From assembly GCA_032622095.1 (NCBI GenBank), contig CP136069.1, positions 30,636,342 to 30,700,341 of the forward strand: DNA of 64,000 bases. The letters are read 5' to 3'. Below the pieces are notes generated by a model that made no database searches, was not told where the DNA came from, and was given only the letters and a program-made list of their open reading frames with translations. This document shows, one piece after another, positions 11,801 through 22,671 of the stretch. The position numbers and the translations under genes were made by a program. This DNA is from Siphonodentalium dalli (lineage: Eukaryota; Mollusca; Scaphopoda; Gadilida; Siphonodentaliidae). Positions within the stretch are counted from its first letter, which is position 1. Every line of letters starts with the position of its first letter.

Positions 11801-12199
11801 TTAACCCTTTACCCAACAAACCGGCCAAAAACGGCCAAATAAAGCTTCAACAGCCTAAAATATCTTCGGTCTGTCTCAATAGAACCATACAAATATGGAT
11901 ATCATTGGAACCGGCTCCTTGACCACATTGTGATAGTTACAGTTAGCCCTGTGCCAATGCATTCTCTTATATATGCGAGTCGACCATAGGTCGCCTCGCA
12001 TATATAAGAGAATGCATTGGCCTAAAAAAAATCTTTTTTTAACACTTTTTACCATTTTTTCTTACATTCTTTAACAATTTTATAATTTTTAATGTGTTAA
12101 GCCAATGCATTCTCTTATATATGCGAGGCGACCTATGGTCGACTCACATATATAAGAGAATGCATTGGCACAGGGCCCTTCTGTTGGGTAAAGGGTTAA
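11801..12199. mobile_element. Family B, copy B3
   Basis: Full-length, few differences from B1. Confidence 0.93.
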
Positions 12200-12286
12200 A
12201 TGAGGATATCAATGTGAATACGCTGAACATTTCTTTTTTTATTGTCCACATTATAACGCCGCAAGGTCCGTTATGGTAGAACACAT

Positions 12287-12506
12287 ACAGTATATAAATG
12301 CCCTAAGTAATCGACTCCTTAAACACAGCAGAATTATGGGTAACTTTTCAGGATTTAGTCGGAAATATGGCTTGTTGCCATTCATCGGAAAGCTCTCGGA
12401 GAGAGCTTTCCGATGAATGGCAACAAGCCATATTTCCGACTAAATCCTGAAAAGTTACCCATAATTCTGCTGTGGTCAAGAAGTCGATTAATTAGAGCAT
12501 TACTGT
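12287..12506. mobile_element. Family A, copy A9
   Basis: Full-length; outer ends differ between the arms (ACAGTATATAAATGCC versus TTAGAGCATTACTGT). Confidence 0.9.
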
Positions 12507-12649
12507 ACAACGATTAAGTATAACTGCTGAATCAGTTACTGACCTCTTAATCGGTAAAATTGACCTTAACATTAAACTCTAAGTTGTTTATTATTACGCA
12601 GTCATTTATCTCAAATTCCAAATGATTTGGTTCTTTCTGATCGATCACA

Positions 12650-12940
12650 AAAGTTAAATATACTCCCAAAGAACCACCACATCTGCATCCAGCCTGCTCC
12701 ACTCAGCTTCCATCCACAACATGAGATCAATTATTCGGCACCACTCAAAAAATTATATGTGTGATATGATTTCTAATGGGGAGAGGGGCTTATTCTAAGT
12801 TTTGTATCTTGCGCACCCGATCTCCTGTGCCTTCTGTTTGTAGTATTGTACCAGTATTGTATTTATTTATGTTAATGTATTTATGTTTGGCCACAACAAT
12901 AAATATTTTTTAAATGAAAAAAAACGAGGACTGTTGTATA
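12650..12940 (+). other. Candidate 3' end of a non-LTR retrotransposon or transcript
   Basis: TTTATGTTTGGCCACAACAA, AATAAA and an A-run (GAAAAAAAACG) give a polyadenylated-end look. Upstream sequence has no convincing reading frame. Confidence 0.4.
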
Positions 12941-13494
12941 TGTTAATTTCAAGTATTTGTAGGATCTCAATTAATAAAAATTATTAAATTACTTCAATTG
13001 TTATAGCAGAAACCCTAATGATCAATCATTGGAAGGAAAATATTGTTATTTGTTTCAGAATCTGTGTCACCTTATGGAACGGACCTACATGTACGGTACC
13101 ATCCATTCTAAAATAATTCAATATTAATATGCCACCTACCATAATATTAGACCAAAGAAAAATAAACATCTGATTCAGGTTACATGGCAGAACAAATTAG
13201 TAGCACATGGTACATTTAGGAAGGCTTGAAATTAATTTTTGTTAATTTTTTTTTCCTTTGACAGTTCATATGGCTTTTCAAGTCTTCTGCAACATTTCAA
13301 TTTTTGTTTGTAGAAATAGAATGCTTTGCCAGATAACAATGAATTCTGGAAAATTTAAGAAATTTCTTGAAAATCATGAAAAGAACGTTAGGGTACCACC
13401 TCACTCCTGGGATCACCTCTCATGGGCAACACATTAAACATTAAAATAGGGTAGGTAGGGAAACCAGAACCAAAATAAAAATTTTAATTTGGCC
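12941..13494. other. No feature seen
   Basis: AT-rich; no repeat family or frame recognised. Confidence 0.4.
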
Positions 13495-13852
13495 TTAACC
13501 CTTTTACCCAACAAACCGGCCAAATAAAGCTTCAACAGCCTAAAATATCTTCGGTCTGTCTCAATAGAACCATACACATATGGATATCATTGGAACCGGC
13601 TCCTTGACCACATTGTGATAGTTACAGTTATGCCCTGTGCCAATGCATTCTCTTATATGGTCGCCTCGCATATATAAGAGAATGCATTGGCCTAAAAAAA
13701 ACATACAAATATGGATATCATTGGAACCGGCTCCTTGACCACATTGTGATAGTTACAGTTATGCCCTGTGCCAATGCATTCTCTTATATGGTCGACTCGC
13801 ATATATAAGAGAATGCATTGGCACAGGGCCCTTCTGTTGGGTAAAGGGTTAA
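13495..13852. mobile_element. Family B, copy B4, rearranged
   Basis: The segment ATGGATATCATTGGAACC ... GCATTCTCTTATAT occurs twice in tandem in place of the A/T spacer. Both hairpins have lost the ATGCGAGTCGACC side of the loop in the same way. Confidence 0.9.
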
Positions 13853-13869
13853 GGCTAACCAAGCCTCGA

Positions 13870-14605
13870 TATACATGTAGTGTGTCTATTATTCGCAGAA
13901 TGAGTTTCCGAGAGGGTCAATTTAGTGATTTAATTTTGAGAGGGTCAATTCTGTGTCAACAGGGCATAAGTGTTTTATTTATTTATTTATCTGAGTTTAT
14001 GGACTGACCTCTTCCAAAGTCTATGTATTCTGTGTCAACAGGAAGTAAGTGTTTTATTTATTTATTTATCACCAAATTCATTTATTTATCACAAAATTCA
14101 CCCTCTTGGAAACTCATTCTGCTTAGGCCTCATATTTTGGGAAGTCTCAAATTAACATTGTTTTCAGTTACTTTTTCCCTTCTGTTCTGTTTCTATATCC
14201 CCTAATTTGCAGAATATAAAATGCATCAACATGGTGACTAATTCTGAACATCACCAATTTCAACTGGGGAACTTCAATCTGATCCTAGGTCTCCCATAGC
14301 AGTTGAGGCCTAAGGAGAATGAGGTTCCCAGGGGGTGAATTTTGAGATTCTAGCCCGCTGGGGACCTCATTCAGCAAATATCAGACACACGATTTCAATG
14401 CTTGAGAATTAGGTTCCCAGCAGGTAAATTTGGTGGTGCTAGCCATGCAGGATAGTGTCACTAAATTCACACTCTGGGTACCTCATTCTGCAAATGTCAG
14501 ACACAATATTTCCAGGCTTGAGATATAGGTTCCCAGTGGATGAAATTGGTGATGCTAGCCGTGTGGGATAGCATCACTAAATGTCAGACACACTATATCC
14601 AGGCT
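13870..14605. mobile_element. Family D, copy D5, with duplications
   Basis: The first hairpin contains two tandem copies of TTCTGTGTCAACAGG..TAAGTGTTTTATTTA (13951 and 14029). The core follows, then two to three decayed right hairpins. Confidence 0.75.
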
Positions 14606-15253
14606 TTATATGTAGTGCTAACCATATCACAGATGGTTCTATGACAACCACATTCATTTATCACATGTTGCAGACCTTCCATCATACCTGTATCACCATT
14701 GGTTTTACCAGTATGTCAATCACATTTATTGTCTGCATGTCAGGTAGACACTAATTAATATATCAGGCCTGTTTGATGTGTTGCCCATCAGAGGTGATCC
14801 AGGACTCTATAGGGATAATAGCAGGAGACTGTGGTGTCAGCTGACAATATAATCATGGCATATTGACATGCTCCATCATGGATCCTTTTAAGGGGAACAG
14901 TCATAGCTGTCCAGCAATTGTGGTCATTACCGGTAAATATTGGTAATCTGAAGCGGCAAAAATAATGTAATAGACACTAATAACGGCTTATTGTGAAGAC
15001 CAATGGGATCACTTTCGGAGACAATTTACAGTACTGTAACGGAACAAGAGAGAAGTGTGGGGTTCGCTTCGATAGTTAGCAGAGTCCAGAATCGCTCAAC
15101 GGGGACCTCAATTTGCAAATGTCAGACACACTATCTACAGACTTGATTACAAACAACCACTGAATTTCCTGGTGAATTCCACAGCTCTGAAACATTCTTG
15201 GTTAATTGGAGTCAGAATGGGGAGAACATAATTAATTTGCTGTCCATGTGTAG

Positions 15254-15482
15254 ACCCAAGCATTGAAATAGTGTGTTTGTCATTTGCAGAATGTCCCAGA
15301 GGGTGAATTTAGTGACACTATTCCGCAGGGTGGGCTAGCATGACCATACTCACCCTCTGCGAACCTCATTCTTCTTAGGCCTTATCTTCTGAGAAGTATC
15401 TATATTCTCAAATTAACATTCTTTTTAGTTACTTTTCCCTTGTGTTCAGTTTCTATATCCCCTAATTTGCAGAAGATAAAAT
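15254..15482. mobile_element. Family D, copy D6 (left part)
   Basis: First hairpin and start of the core, ending at AGAAGATAAAATGC. A separate right-end scrap lies at ~15097-15140. Confidence 0.8.
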
Positions 15483-15561
15483 GCTAGTTTGCGACCTCAT
15501 GCACATAATTATGGATCTAACTCAGTGCCAACTCAATATCAACTGGGGTTCACATTGAAAT

Positions 15562-15913
15562 ACAGTAATGCCCTAAATAATCGACTCCTTAACCACAGCA
15601 GAATTATGGGTTATTTTTCAGGATTTAGTCGGAAATATGGCTTGTTGCCATTCATCGGAAAGCTCTCATTGATGAGTAGTTACCTTAGTAAATATTCAAA
15701 TAATAAGTTCAACAAACGCTTATTATCTGAACATTTCCCACCAATAAATAGGAATCCTTCTGCTCATGTACAGTAATGCCCTAAATAATCGACTCCTTAA
15801 CCACACTGAGAGCTTTCCGACGAATGGCAACAAGCCATATTTCCGACTAAATCCTGAAAAATTACCCATAATTCTGTTGTGGTTAAGGAGTCGATTATTT
15901 AGGGCATTACTGT
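15562..15913. mobile_element. Family A, copy A10: rearranged, two left ends around foreign DNA
   Basis: A left arm (15562-15668) is followed by ~100 bp resembling family F internal sequence (AAGTTCAACAAACGCTTATT..., GAACATTTCCCACCAA), then a second outer left end (15770-15805) joined directly to a nearly full right arm (15806-15913). Confidence 0.85.
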
Positions 15914-16210
15914 AATATGATATATCTGAGAATAAAGCATTATCAGCAAATTAATGACAGGCACACAAGACTCAGGCCTGATTTGGCTATGTAAAACAAA
16001 TAAGTTATTTTTCTCCTGGACAAAACTCCTAACAATTAGAAGCCAGCCATGAATTCCCTGTGGTTTTTAACATTCTGGGTTAATTGGTGCCAGGGATGGA
16101 GGCTGTGAAGGCTGAGTTCATTATGGAAACACATAATTAATTTATATCCCTGGTTAGCCCCACACACAATATTGGATCCAGAGAATCTATCAAATAATCA
16201 ATGACAGTGG

Positions 16211-17048
16211 AATCTGATATAAAGAAGGAGTTAACATTATCTAAAGAAATGTCATTACACATGTCAATTTCAATGAGATGTCACCGAGAATGGTAGAAAT
16301 TTTAGATAGTTTAAGATTGATTCGCAGATCCAGTATAGGTTATATGAGCCTTGTGTTTCATGTTGCAAACACACAGTTACATGTAGGTGAAAAGTTAATT
16401 TTATTAGCTAGAGGTCCCAGGTCATTAAAGGAATCTGATATAAACAGTTAACAATATCCAAAGAAATGTCATTAATCGATCATGTCAATTTCAATGAAAT
16501 TTTAGAGAGTTTAAGATTGATTCAACGACCCAGTATACATGTAGGTTTAGTATATGAATCATTGTGTTTCTGGTTGAAAACATACAGTTACATGTAATGT
16601 TAATTTTATTAGCTAGTGGTCCCAGGTCAAATCTGATATAAACATGAAGTTAACAATATCCAAAGAAATGTCATTACACATGACAATTTCAAAGAGTTGT
16701 CACCAAGAATGGTAGAAATTTTAGATAGTTTAAGATTGATTCACAGATCCAGTATAGGTTATATGAATCATCCTGTTTCTGGTTGAAAACAGGCAGTTAT
16801 TTGTAATGTTAATTTTATTAGCTAGTGGCCCCAGGTCAAATCTGATATAAACAGTTAACAATATCCAAAGAAATGTCATTACACATGACAATTTCAATGA
16901 GATGTCACCGAGAATGGTAGAAATTTTTGATAGTTTAAGAATCAACCAGAAACATAATGGTTCATATAACCTATACTGGATCTGTGAATCAATCTAAGAT
17001 TGATTCACAGATCCAGTATAGGTTATATGAACCATTATGTTTCTGGTT
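16211..17048. repeat. ~200-bp tandem array, four units, last one folded back
   Basis: Units begin AATCTGATATAAA at 16211, 16432, 16629 and 16839 (spacings 221, 197, 210). Each contains AAAGAAATGTCATTACACAT and ATTCACAGATCCAGTATAGG. The final unit turns into a 105-bp near-perfect palindrome (16944-17048). Confidence 0.9.
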
Positions 17049-17352
17049 GAAAACAATCAGTTAATGATTTGAGTTCTCTTCCATTCTCATTCTCAGAAAT
17101 TGTCGGCATTCAAGAAAGTAATATACCGGTAGCATATTCCCCAAGCGTGAATCCCTCCAATTTCTTCCCTCTCCTATTCAGAGAATTATTCCCTACATTC
17201 ATTTGGAGTTTTGCTTTGTTGTGGGACTACAATAAAAGTGACCAGCATTTAACGAAAAGGGTTGCTGAGGAAACATCAACAATGGAATTCCTTCGTTCCT
17301 ACATACGAAAAGCCATATTAAACGGATCACGTAAATTTCCATATATTTGACA

Positions 17353-17412
17353 TGTATACTAGTACGTGACATATATACTAGTACGTGACATATATACTAG
17401 TACGTGACATAT
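17353..17412. repeat. 21-bp tandem repeat, three units
   Basis: ACTAGTACGTGACATATAT repeated three times with a 21-bp step. Confidence 0.9.
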
Positions 17413-17607
17413 ATTTTATAGTGGATAAACATGCTGTCTGGTGTGAATTTGGGACATTTATCGGTGTTTTTGGTTGAAAAATATCCATTTTACCGGCTCC
17501 TCTCGTCGCCAGTAAAACTGCATTTTCCATTGTAAAACTCATTGTGAATTTTATCCCAACAGACAAACGTTTATAACAGACTTGATAGGTTCCTGGCCCA
17601 GTGGGGC

Positions 17608-17634
17608 GGGGGGGGGGGGGGGGGGGGGGGGGGG
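17608..17634. repeat. Poly-G tract (~27 bp, one break)
   Basis: A guanine run able to form a quadruplex; also a likely place for sequencing-length error. Proline-rich frames reported across it are artefacts. Confidence 0.9.
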
Positions 17635-17875
17635 TGTTTGGGAAAAATTTCAATTGAAACTGTGTCCAACAGTAGTGTACAGGAACATGGCAACAGGCAT
17701 AGCCGTACCCCAACCCCCAAATGTTTTGAAAGTTCAACAATCAGACAATATTTTAGCAAATTGGAGATATTTTCCGTCAAATTTGCCCAATTTTCGAGCA
17801 AATTTAATGGTATTTCAAGGGGAAATTTGTCGCAAATTACAGTATTTTTCACATTTCTGCCCGAATTATACATAT

Positions 17876-18128
17876 TTAACCCTTTCATGATGGGAGCTGC
17901 ATTGGTTCAGCATTAGCTTATAAACCCTGTGCCAGTGCATTCTCTTATATATGCAAGTTTAAATATAAAGGTAAATATTATTAGGCCCATGCATTCTCTT
18001 AGACTCTTACTAGTATATACCGGTATGCAAGGAGCCCTATGGCTGACTCACATATATAAAGAGAATGCATTGGCACTGGGTTTTCACAAAATTTCAGGAA
18101 GCTCCAGTCATGGAAAGGTGAAGGTTAA
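17876..18128. mobile_element. Family C, copy C2
   Basis: TTAACCCTTTCATGATGGG to CCAGTCATGGAAAGG...GGTTAA. Hairpins are damaged by loss of parts of the stems. Confidence 0.8.
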
Positions 18129-18280
18129 TTTGAATCAATTTAGTGATATTTATGTGTAAATACAAGGTATCTTCTAAAAAAAACTGTCTTACATGTACAA
18201 CCATGAGTATATCATGTAAAAACAATTTGGCAAAAAGTCTAAAAATTTGGGCACTGCAAAACCTGCTCAACCACCTCTGG

Positions 18281-18661
18281 TTAACCCAAAACCGGCCAAA
18301 TAAAGCTTCAACAGCCTAAAATATCTTCGGTCTGTCTCAATAGAACCATACAAATATGGATATCATTGGAACCGGCTCCTTGACCACATTGTGATAGTTA
18401 CAGTTATGCCCTGTGCCAATGCATTCTCTTATATATGCGAGTCGACCATAGGTCGCCTCGCATATATAAGAGAATGCATTGGCCTAAACAAAATCTTTTT
18501 TTAACACTTTTTACCATGTTTTCTTACATTCTTTAACAATTTTATAATTTTTAATGTGTTAAGCCAATGCATTCTCTTATATATGCGAGGCGACCTATGG
18601 TCGACTCGCATATATAAGAGAATGCATTGGCACAGGGCCCTTCTGTTGGGTAAAGGGTTAA
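18281..18661. mobile_element. Family B, copy B5 (22 bp missing near left end)
   Basis: TTAACCC is joined directly to AAAACCGGCC; otherwise complete. Confidence 0.92.
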
Positions 18662-19872
18662 ACAGTATCTTATCAAACAGACCAGAGTGATAACCAGACC
18701 CCCCTAGTAATAGAACTTATCTTGCACATGCTTACACACTCTTTGTATTAAGATGATAAAGTGAACATTTTGGGTGTTTTGAGTAGACAATATAACATAG
18801 CCTCAGTGTTGTGACTCACACTGAATCTGTAATGAAGAGTAAGAAGCAATATAAAGCTGCTTTACACCTGTAAGTACCCATAATAGACTAATTAGTGCTA
18901 CCTGCAGCCAGGTAAACATCCACTCTACCTGTTGGATGGTATGCTAAACTCATTAGCTCTGTAAATTCTGATAAATGTGAATTCAAATAAACCGAAGTTA
19001 ACTGTAAATCTACAAGTGTCTGTTTTACTGTGCTAAAGTGGCAGTGAAGATTGTTAACTTGATGTTAATATACAACAAGAAATTGAGTAAAGGGTGCTGA
19101 ACATACCCCCCCCCCCCCCCCCCCCCCACTTGCACTGAATTGAATAGTGGGAACAGGAAATATATTTTTCAATCGGATAAACCATGGGTGAGATACGGAA
19201 TCTATCATATGAGGATGAACACAAAAATAAATATTTCCAGATACAAAGAAAGATAACTCTAGAATGGAATTGGATCATCTTTTGGAAGCACTGCTGATGG
19301 CGACCATCCAAACCAAAAGCATCATATTATCAGGGCTATTGAGAACAGAAATATATTACCCTTCTACTTATTTTAGAATGCCAGCTCAACAAGTTGTGGC
19401 AACAAAAGGATTGTACATGCATTCCTAGGAAAAGACAAAATCGCAAAGACAAGATTGCAAATGGTGGAATTTTTACATTTATTTCCTAATTCACACCAAT
19501 TACATTCCACAGTTGAAGCTAGATAAAACTGAACAAATTTTACCAGATTCCATAATGGTAGTCTGTGTTGATGGAAGTAATATGTGCAATTGCGATCGAT
19601 TGCTTGCTAATGAAATATTCCAATATTATGGTAATTTCTCGAAAATAATAGACGCCTAATAGAAAATAATAGAAATTGATGGCCCTTTGAGGAAAGCCTG
19701 AAGGCTACTAAACTGAATTCCATGCATTTGACATCTTGAAATGTATTAATGCAGAATGAACCAACAGGAAACTTAATTCCGTGCATTTAACACCTTGACA
19801 TTTATTAAGGCAGAATTAACCGACATGCTTCTTCCCTAGTTAATATTGTTAAATGTAGTCTGCGTGTGATGT
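18662..19872. other. Mostly unassigned
   Basis: Apart from the poly-C run and the 59-bp duplication, nothing recognised. Confidence 0.4.
19709..19828. repeat. 59-bp tandem duplication
   Basis: AAACTGAATTCCATGCATTT ... recurs at 19769 with ~10 changes. A poly-C run (19107-19128) lies upstream. Confidence 0.8.
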
Positions 19873-20010
19873 ACAGTAATGCCCAAAGTAATTGACCCCT
19901 TAACCACAGCAGAATTATGGGTAACTTTTCAGGATTTAGTCGGAAATATGGCTCTCTATTTCCGACTAAATCTTGAAAAGTTACCCATAATTCTGCTGTG
20001 GTTAAGGGCA
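19873..20010. mobile_element. Family A, copy A11 (CCCAAAGTAATTGACC subtype, right end truncated)
   Basis: The left arm is intact to ATATGGCT; the right arm is broken after GGTTAAGGG and joins unrelated sequence. The centre of the palindrome is deleted. Confidence 0.85.
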
Positions 20011-20655
20011 AGGCTTGAAATAAGTGGTCGGTCACGGTCAATGACAGTCACCAAAACAGCTTTGACCAACACAATTTGCGTCTGGTCGGACATTTTGTCC
20101 GACAGCATATTTCTACTACCATCAGATAAAATATAACTGGATAGGACATTTCTGTCAAGTTATTTTTGCTTCTTTGCAAATCTGGATCTAACAAAACCAT
20201 TAGATACGTGAATGTATCGTGTAGTTTCTTATGACTATATCAGATATCGCGTTGTTGTTTAATCGCGTCAGCAACTAGGAAGTTTCGTTTCGTTTTAAGT
20301 GCGGTTCGTAATTATTGGCTTACCGTTCACATTTTAACACTTCCGTTTTAAATCAAGGTCATTTATACTATTTTTCAAATAAGAATTAAGAAACAAAAAA
20401 TGCCTGTACTCCTTGTCTAGCAGTACGATAGATGTACGGAAGTTTAAAGCAGTATTTAATGAAATGAAATAATGAAACAGGGGGATCACTGGTCGAACAG
20501 TAAAAGTAACCACAGTTCTCAAATGGATTTCCGGAATTGCCGGAGCACAACCTTATTCGGTGGTTGCAAATTCAATTCGATGCAGACAAGAAGGGGGTTG
20601 TTTAAAATGCAAATACTGCATCTCCAAAGTCAAGGAAATCGAAATTTCGAAAGGA
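20011..20655. other. Unassigned sequence, possibly a transposon end
   Basis: Begins GGCTTGAAATAAGTGGTCGG right after A11, with GGTCGGACATTTTGTCCGAC palindrome. Short frames (one with CLKCKYCISK) are not convincing. Confidence 0.3.
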
Positions 20656-20883
20656 ATTGACCACATTGTGATAGTTACAGTTATGCCCTGTGCCAATGCA
20701 TTCTCTTATATATGCGAGTCGACCATAGGTCGCCTCGCATATATAAGAGAATGCATTGGCCTAAAAAAAATTTTAATGTGTTAAGCCAATGCATTCTCTT
20801 ATATATGCGAGGCGACCTATGGTCGACTCGCATATATAAGAGAATGCATTGGCACAGGGCCGTTCTGTTGGGTAAAGGGTTAA
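20656..20883. mobile_element. Family B, copy B6 (left end missing, short spacer)
   Basis: Starts at ATTGACCACATTGTG; both hairpins and the right TTAA end are present. Confidence 0.9.
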
Positions 20884-21352
20884 GATTTTTGTCGGCTTTT
20901 CGAAGAGACTTGGTCCGCTCGAGCCCGAAATTTCCTTTTCCCCAATTATTTTGCCCCATAGGGTTATTTCCTTCTCACTAAATTTCAGTTATCAATTCAA
21001 TTTTTAGATGTTTCCGAATCCTATAATCGCTTGCAATGAATCATTTACTCTGATAATGTTGCTTCAAAGAAGCCAAAACATAATAAAAAGTACAGAAAAG
21101 CAGATTATATTGTGTAGGAACATCTAAAATGTTTGATGACATAATCCTTGAAATATCAATCAATGAAAATGGCTTCTTATCGAACCAAGGGTTGAATCAA
21201 GAATGACTACCGAAGTTTGTGTGACAATTCTCGGCAAAAGTGTGGTGATGTTCCTTGAAATGACGATCCACAAAAGTGATTTCCTGAAGCCCTTGCAGAA
21301 GGTCAAAGGTTGATGACTACTCAAGAATGATCACAGAATTGTGCATATATGG
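20884..21352. other. No feature seen
   Basis: Probably intron sequence of the MPDZ/PATJ gene; nothing recognised. Confidence 0.35.
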
Positions 21353-21918
21353 TAAGGCCCAGCGAATCGATTCGATGCGATGCAGAATCTTTTTTCTGAT
21401 TTGATTCGAAATCAGCTGTCTTGATTCGGATTGTATCGAATCACTTGATTCGAATTGTATCGAATCACTGGCACCAGTTGTATTCTCATTACAGCAACGG
21501 ACATTGTTTTTTCGCAAAGATACCTTATGATGCCAACGAAAGACCACATATTACATATATATATGTCAAACTTCATCAACGTGAATGCTTACTGACTTCA
21601 TTATTGCTTATGATAACATTTCGATATTCTATAGCAGAGATACAGGTAGCCACAAAAAATGTGCACTTAATTGGTTAAATGTGAATTTGATAAATTTATG
21701 GATAATATTTACATTAAACATGGACGATCACTTATTGTCGTTACGAAGTTAGTAAATTGATACTGGTACGGCCACTCAGTCAAGTGATATCTACCTCTTC
21801 ACTATTAATACGTCTGATGTAATGATTCAATTCGATATTTGATGCGATTCGAAAATAGTTTGGCTGATTTAATTCGAGATTCGATTTGAAATGAAAATGC
21901 CCGATTCGCAGGGCCCTA
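21353..21918. mobile_element. Family G element G2, in the MPDZ/PATJ intron
   Basis: TAAGGCCCAGCGAATCGATT to CGATTCGCAGGGCCCTA with GATTCGA-rich subterminal parts. A12 later landed in its final TA; beyond A12 lies atatgagg against atatatgg on the left, a worn 8-bp duplication. Confidence 0.85.
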
Positions 21919-22132
21919 CAGTAATGCCCTAAGTAATCGACTCCTTAACCACAGCAGAATTATGGGTAACTTTTCGGGATTTAGTCGGAAATATGGCTTG
22001 TTGCCATTCATCGGAAAGCTCTCACCGAGAGCTTTCAGATGAATGGCAACAAGACATATTTCCGACTAAATCCTGAAAAGTTACCCATAATTCTTCTCTG
22101 GTTAAGGAGTCAATTACTCAGGGCATTACTGT
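21918..22132. mobile_element. Family A, copy A12, in the MPDZ/PATJ intron
   Basis: Full-length. Its left TA is the last two bases of element G2, so it landed in the end of G2. Its right end is 13 bp from the splice-donor hexamer. Confidence 0.93.
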
Positions 22133-22145
22133 AATATGAGGTGAT

Positions 22146-22151
22146 CCTTAC
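22146..22151 (-). promoter_or_regulatory. 5' splice donor (gtaagg) of the MPDZ/PATJ exon
   Basis: AAG|gtaagg matches the U1 consensus well. Family A element A12 ends at 22132, so only 13 bp of original intron remain between the donor hexamer and transposon sequence. Confidence 0.75.
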
Positions 22152-22671
22152 CTTGCTGAGATCCCGCCAGGTTGAATTCCTTGCACGAATATCCCCAGCT
22201 CTCCAACGTTCTCCTTCTTAAGACCAACAACACTGAACCCCAATGAGCTGTTCTCGGGTTTAAATAGTTTAATCGTCTCGGCCTCTCGTCCCATAGCTGC
22301 GTCCTCAATCGCACTTTTGAACTCTACGTTATACCCATATGTAGAAATTGGGACGCCTGGCCCTTCAGAAACACTGCTGGCGAAAGTTGCGGTGACGCTG
22401 TCGTCAAATGATTGTCCAGCATTTTGAGCTAAGCTTGGTTCAAGAACAAGTTCTCCGGACGGCGCAAAATCAAAGCTACCGGGAGTGAGCTGGTGGCTGG
22501 CCGACACCTGGTGGAGTTCGTCGAGCGACTCCTGAAGCTGGAGGAGCTGGTGGAACAGCGGACTCTCGAGCATCGCGACGATTGACGTGATATCGTCATC
22601 CTGAGTGTGGTCGTTCTGCTCCCACAAGCTCTCTTGCAGCTGATCTAACAACTTAGCAGCAAGATCGCTCT
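22152..22671 (-). CDS. MPDZ: Internal exon of an MPDZ/PATJ (InaD-like) multi-PDZ scaffold gene: L27 domain plus start of PDZ1
   Basis: The 520-nt exon has an open frame of 172 codons with two loose bases at each end. Residues ~1-50 (SDLAAKLLDQLQESLWEQ..., ESPLFHQLLQLQESLDELHQ) look like the N-terminal L27 domain, which in this family binds PALS1-type partners at cell junctions. Residues ~129-172 start PDZ1: IKLFKPENSS, then SLGF at the carboxylate-binding loop position, then SVVGLKKENVGELGIFVQ, close to MPDZ/MUPP1 PDZ1. The exon ends AG|gtaagg (donor at 22151-22146), inside PDZ1. Its 5' boundary is ttattttcag|AGAGCGATC at 22672/22671. The rest of PDZ1 and the other PDZ repeats are not in the window, so the neighbouring introns are long. 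A 62-bp tandem array starts inside the exon's first 35 bases and runs into the upstream intron. Transposons G2 and A12 begin 14 bp past the donor. MPDZ versus PATJ cannot be settled from one exon. Confidence 0.85.

Noticed and set aside
17378-17890. Proline-rich or glycine-rich proteins across 17600
   Set aside because: Frames exist only because of the poly-G/poly-C run.
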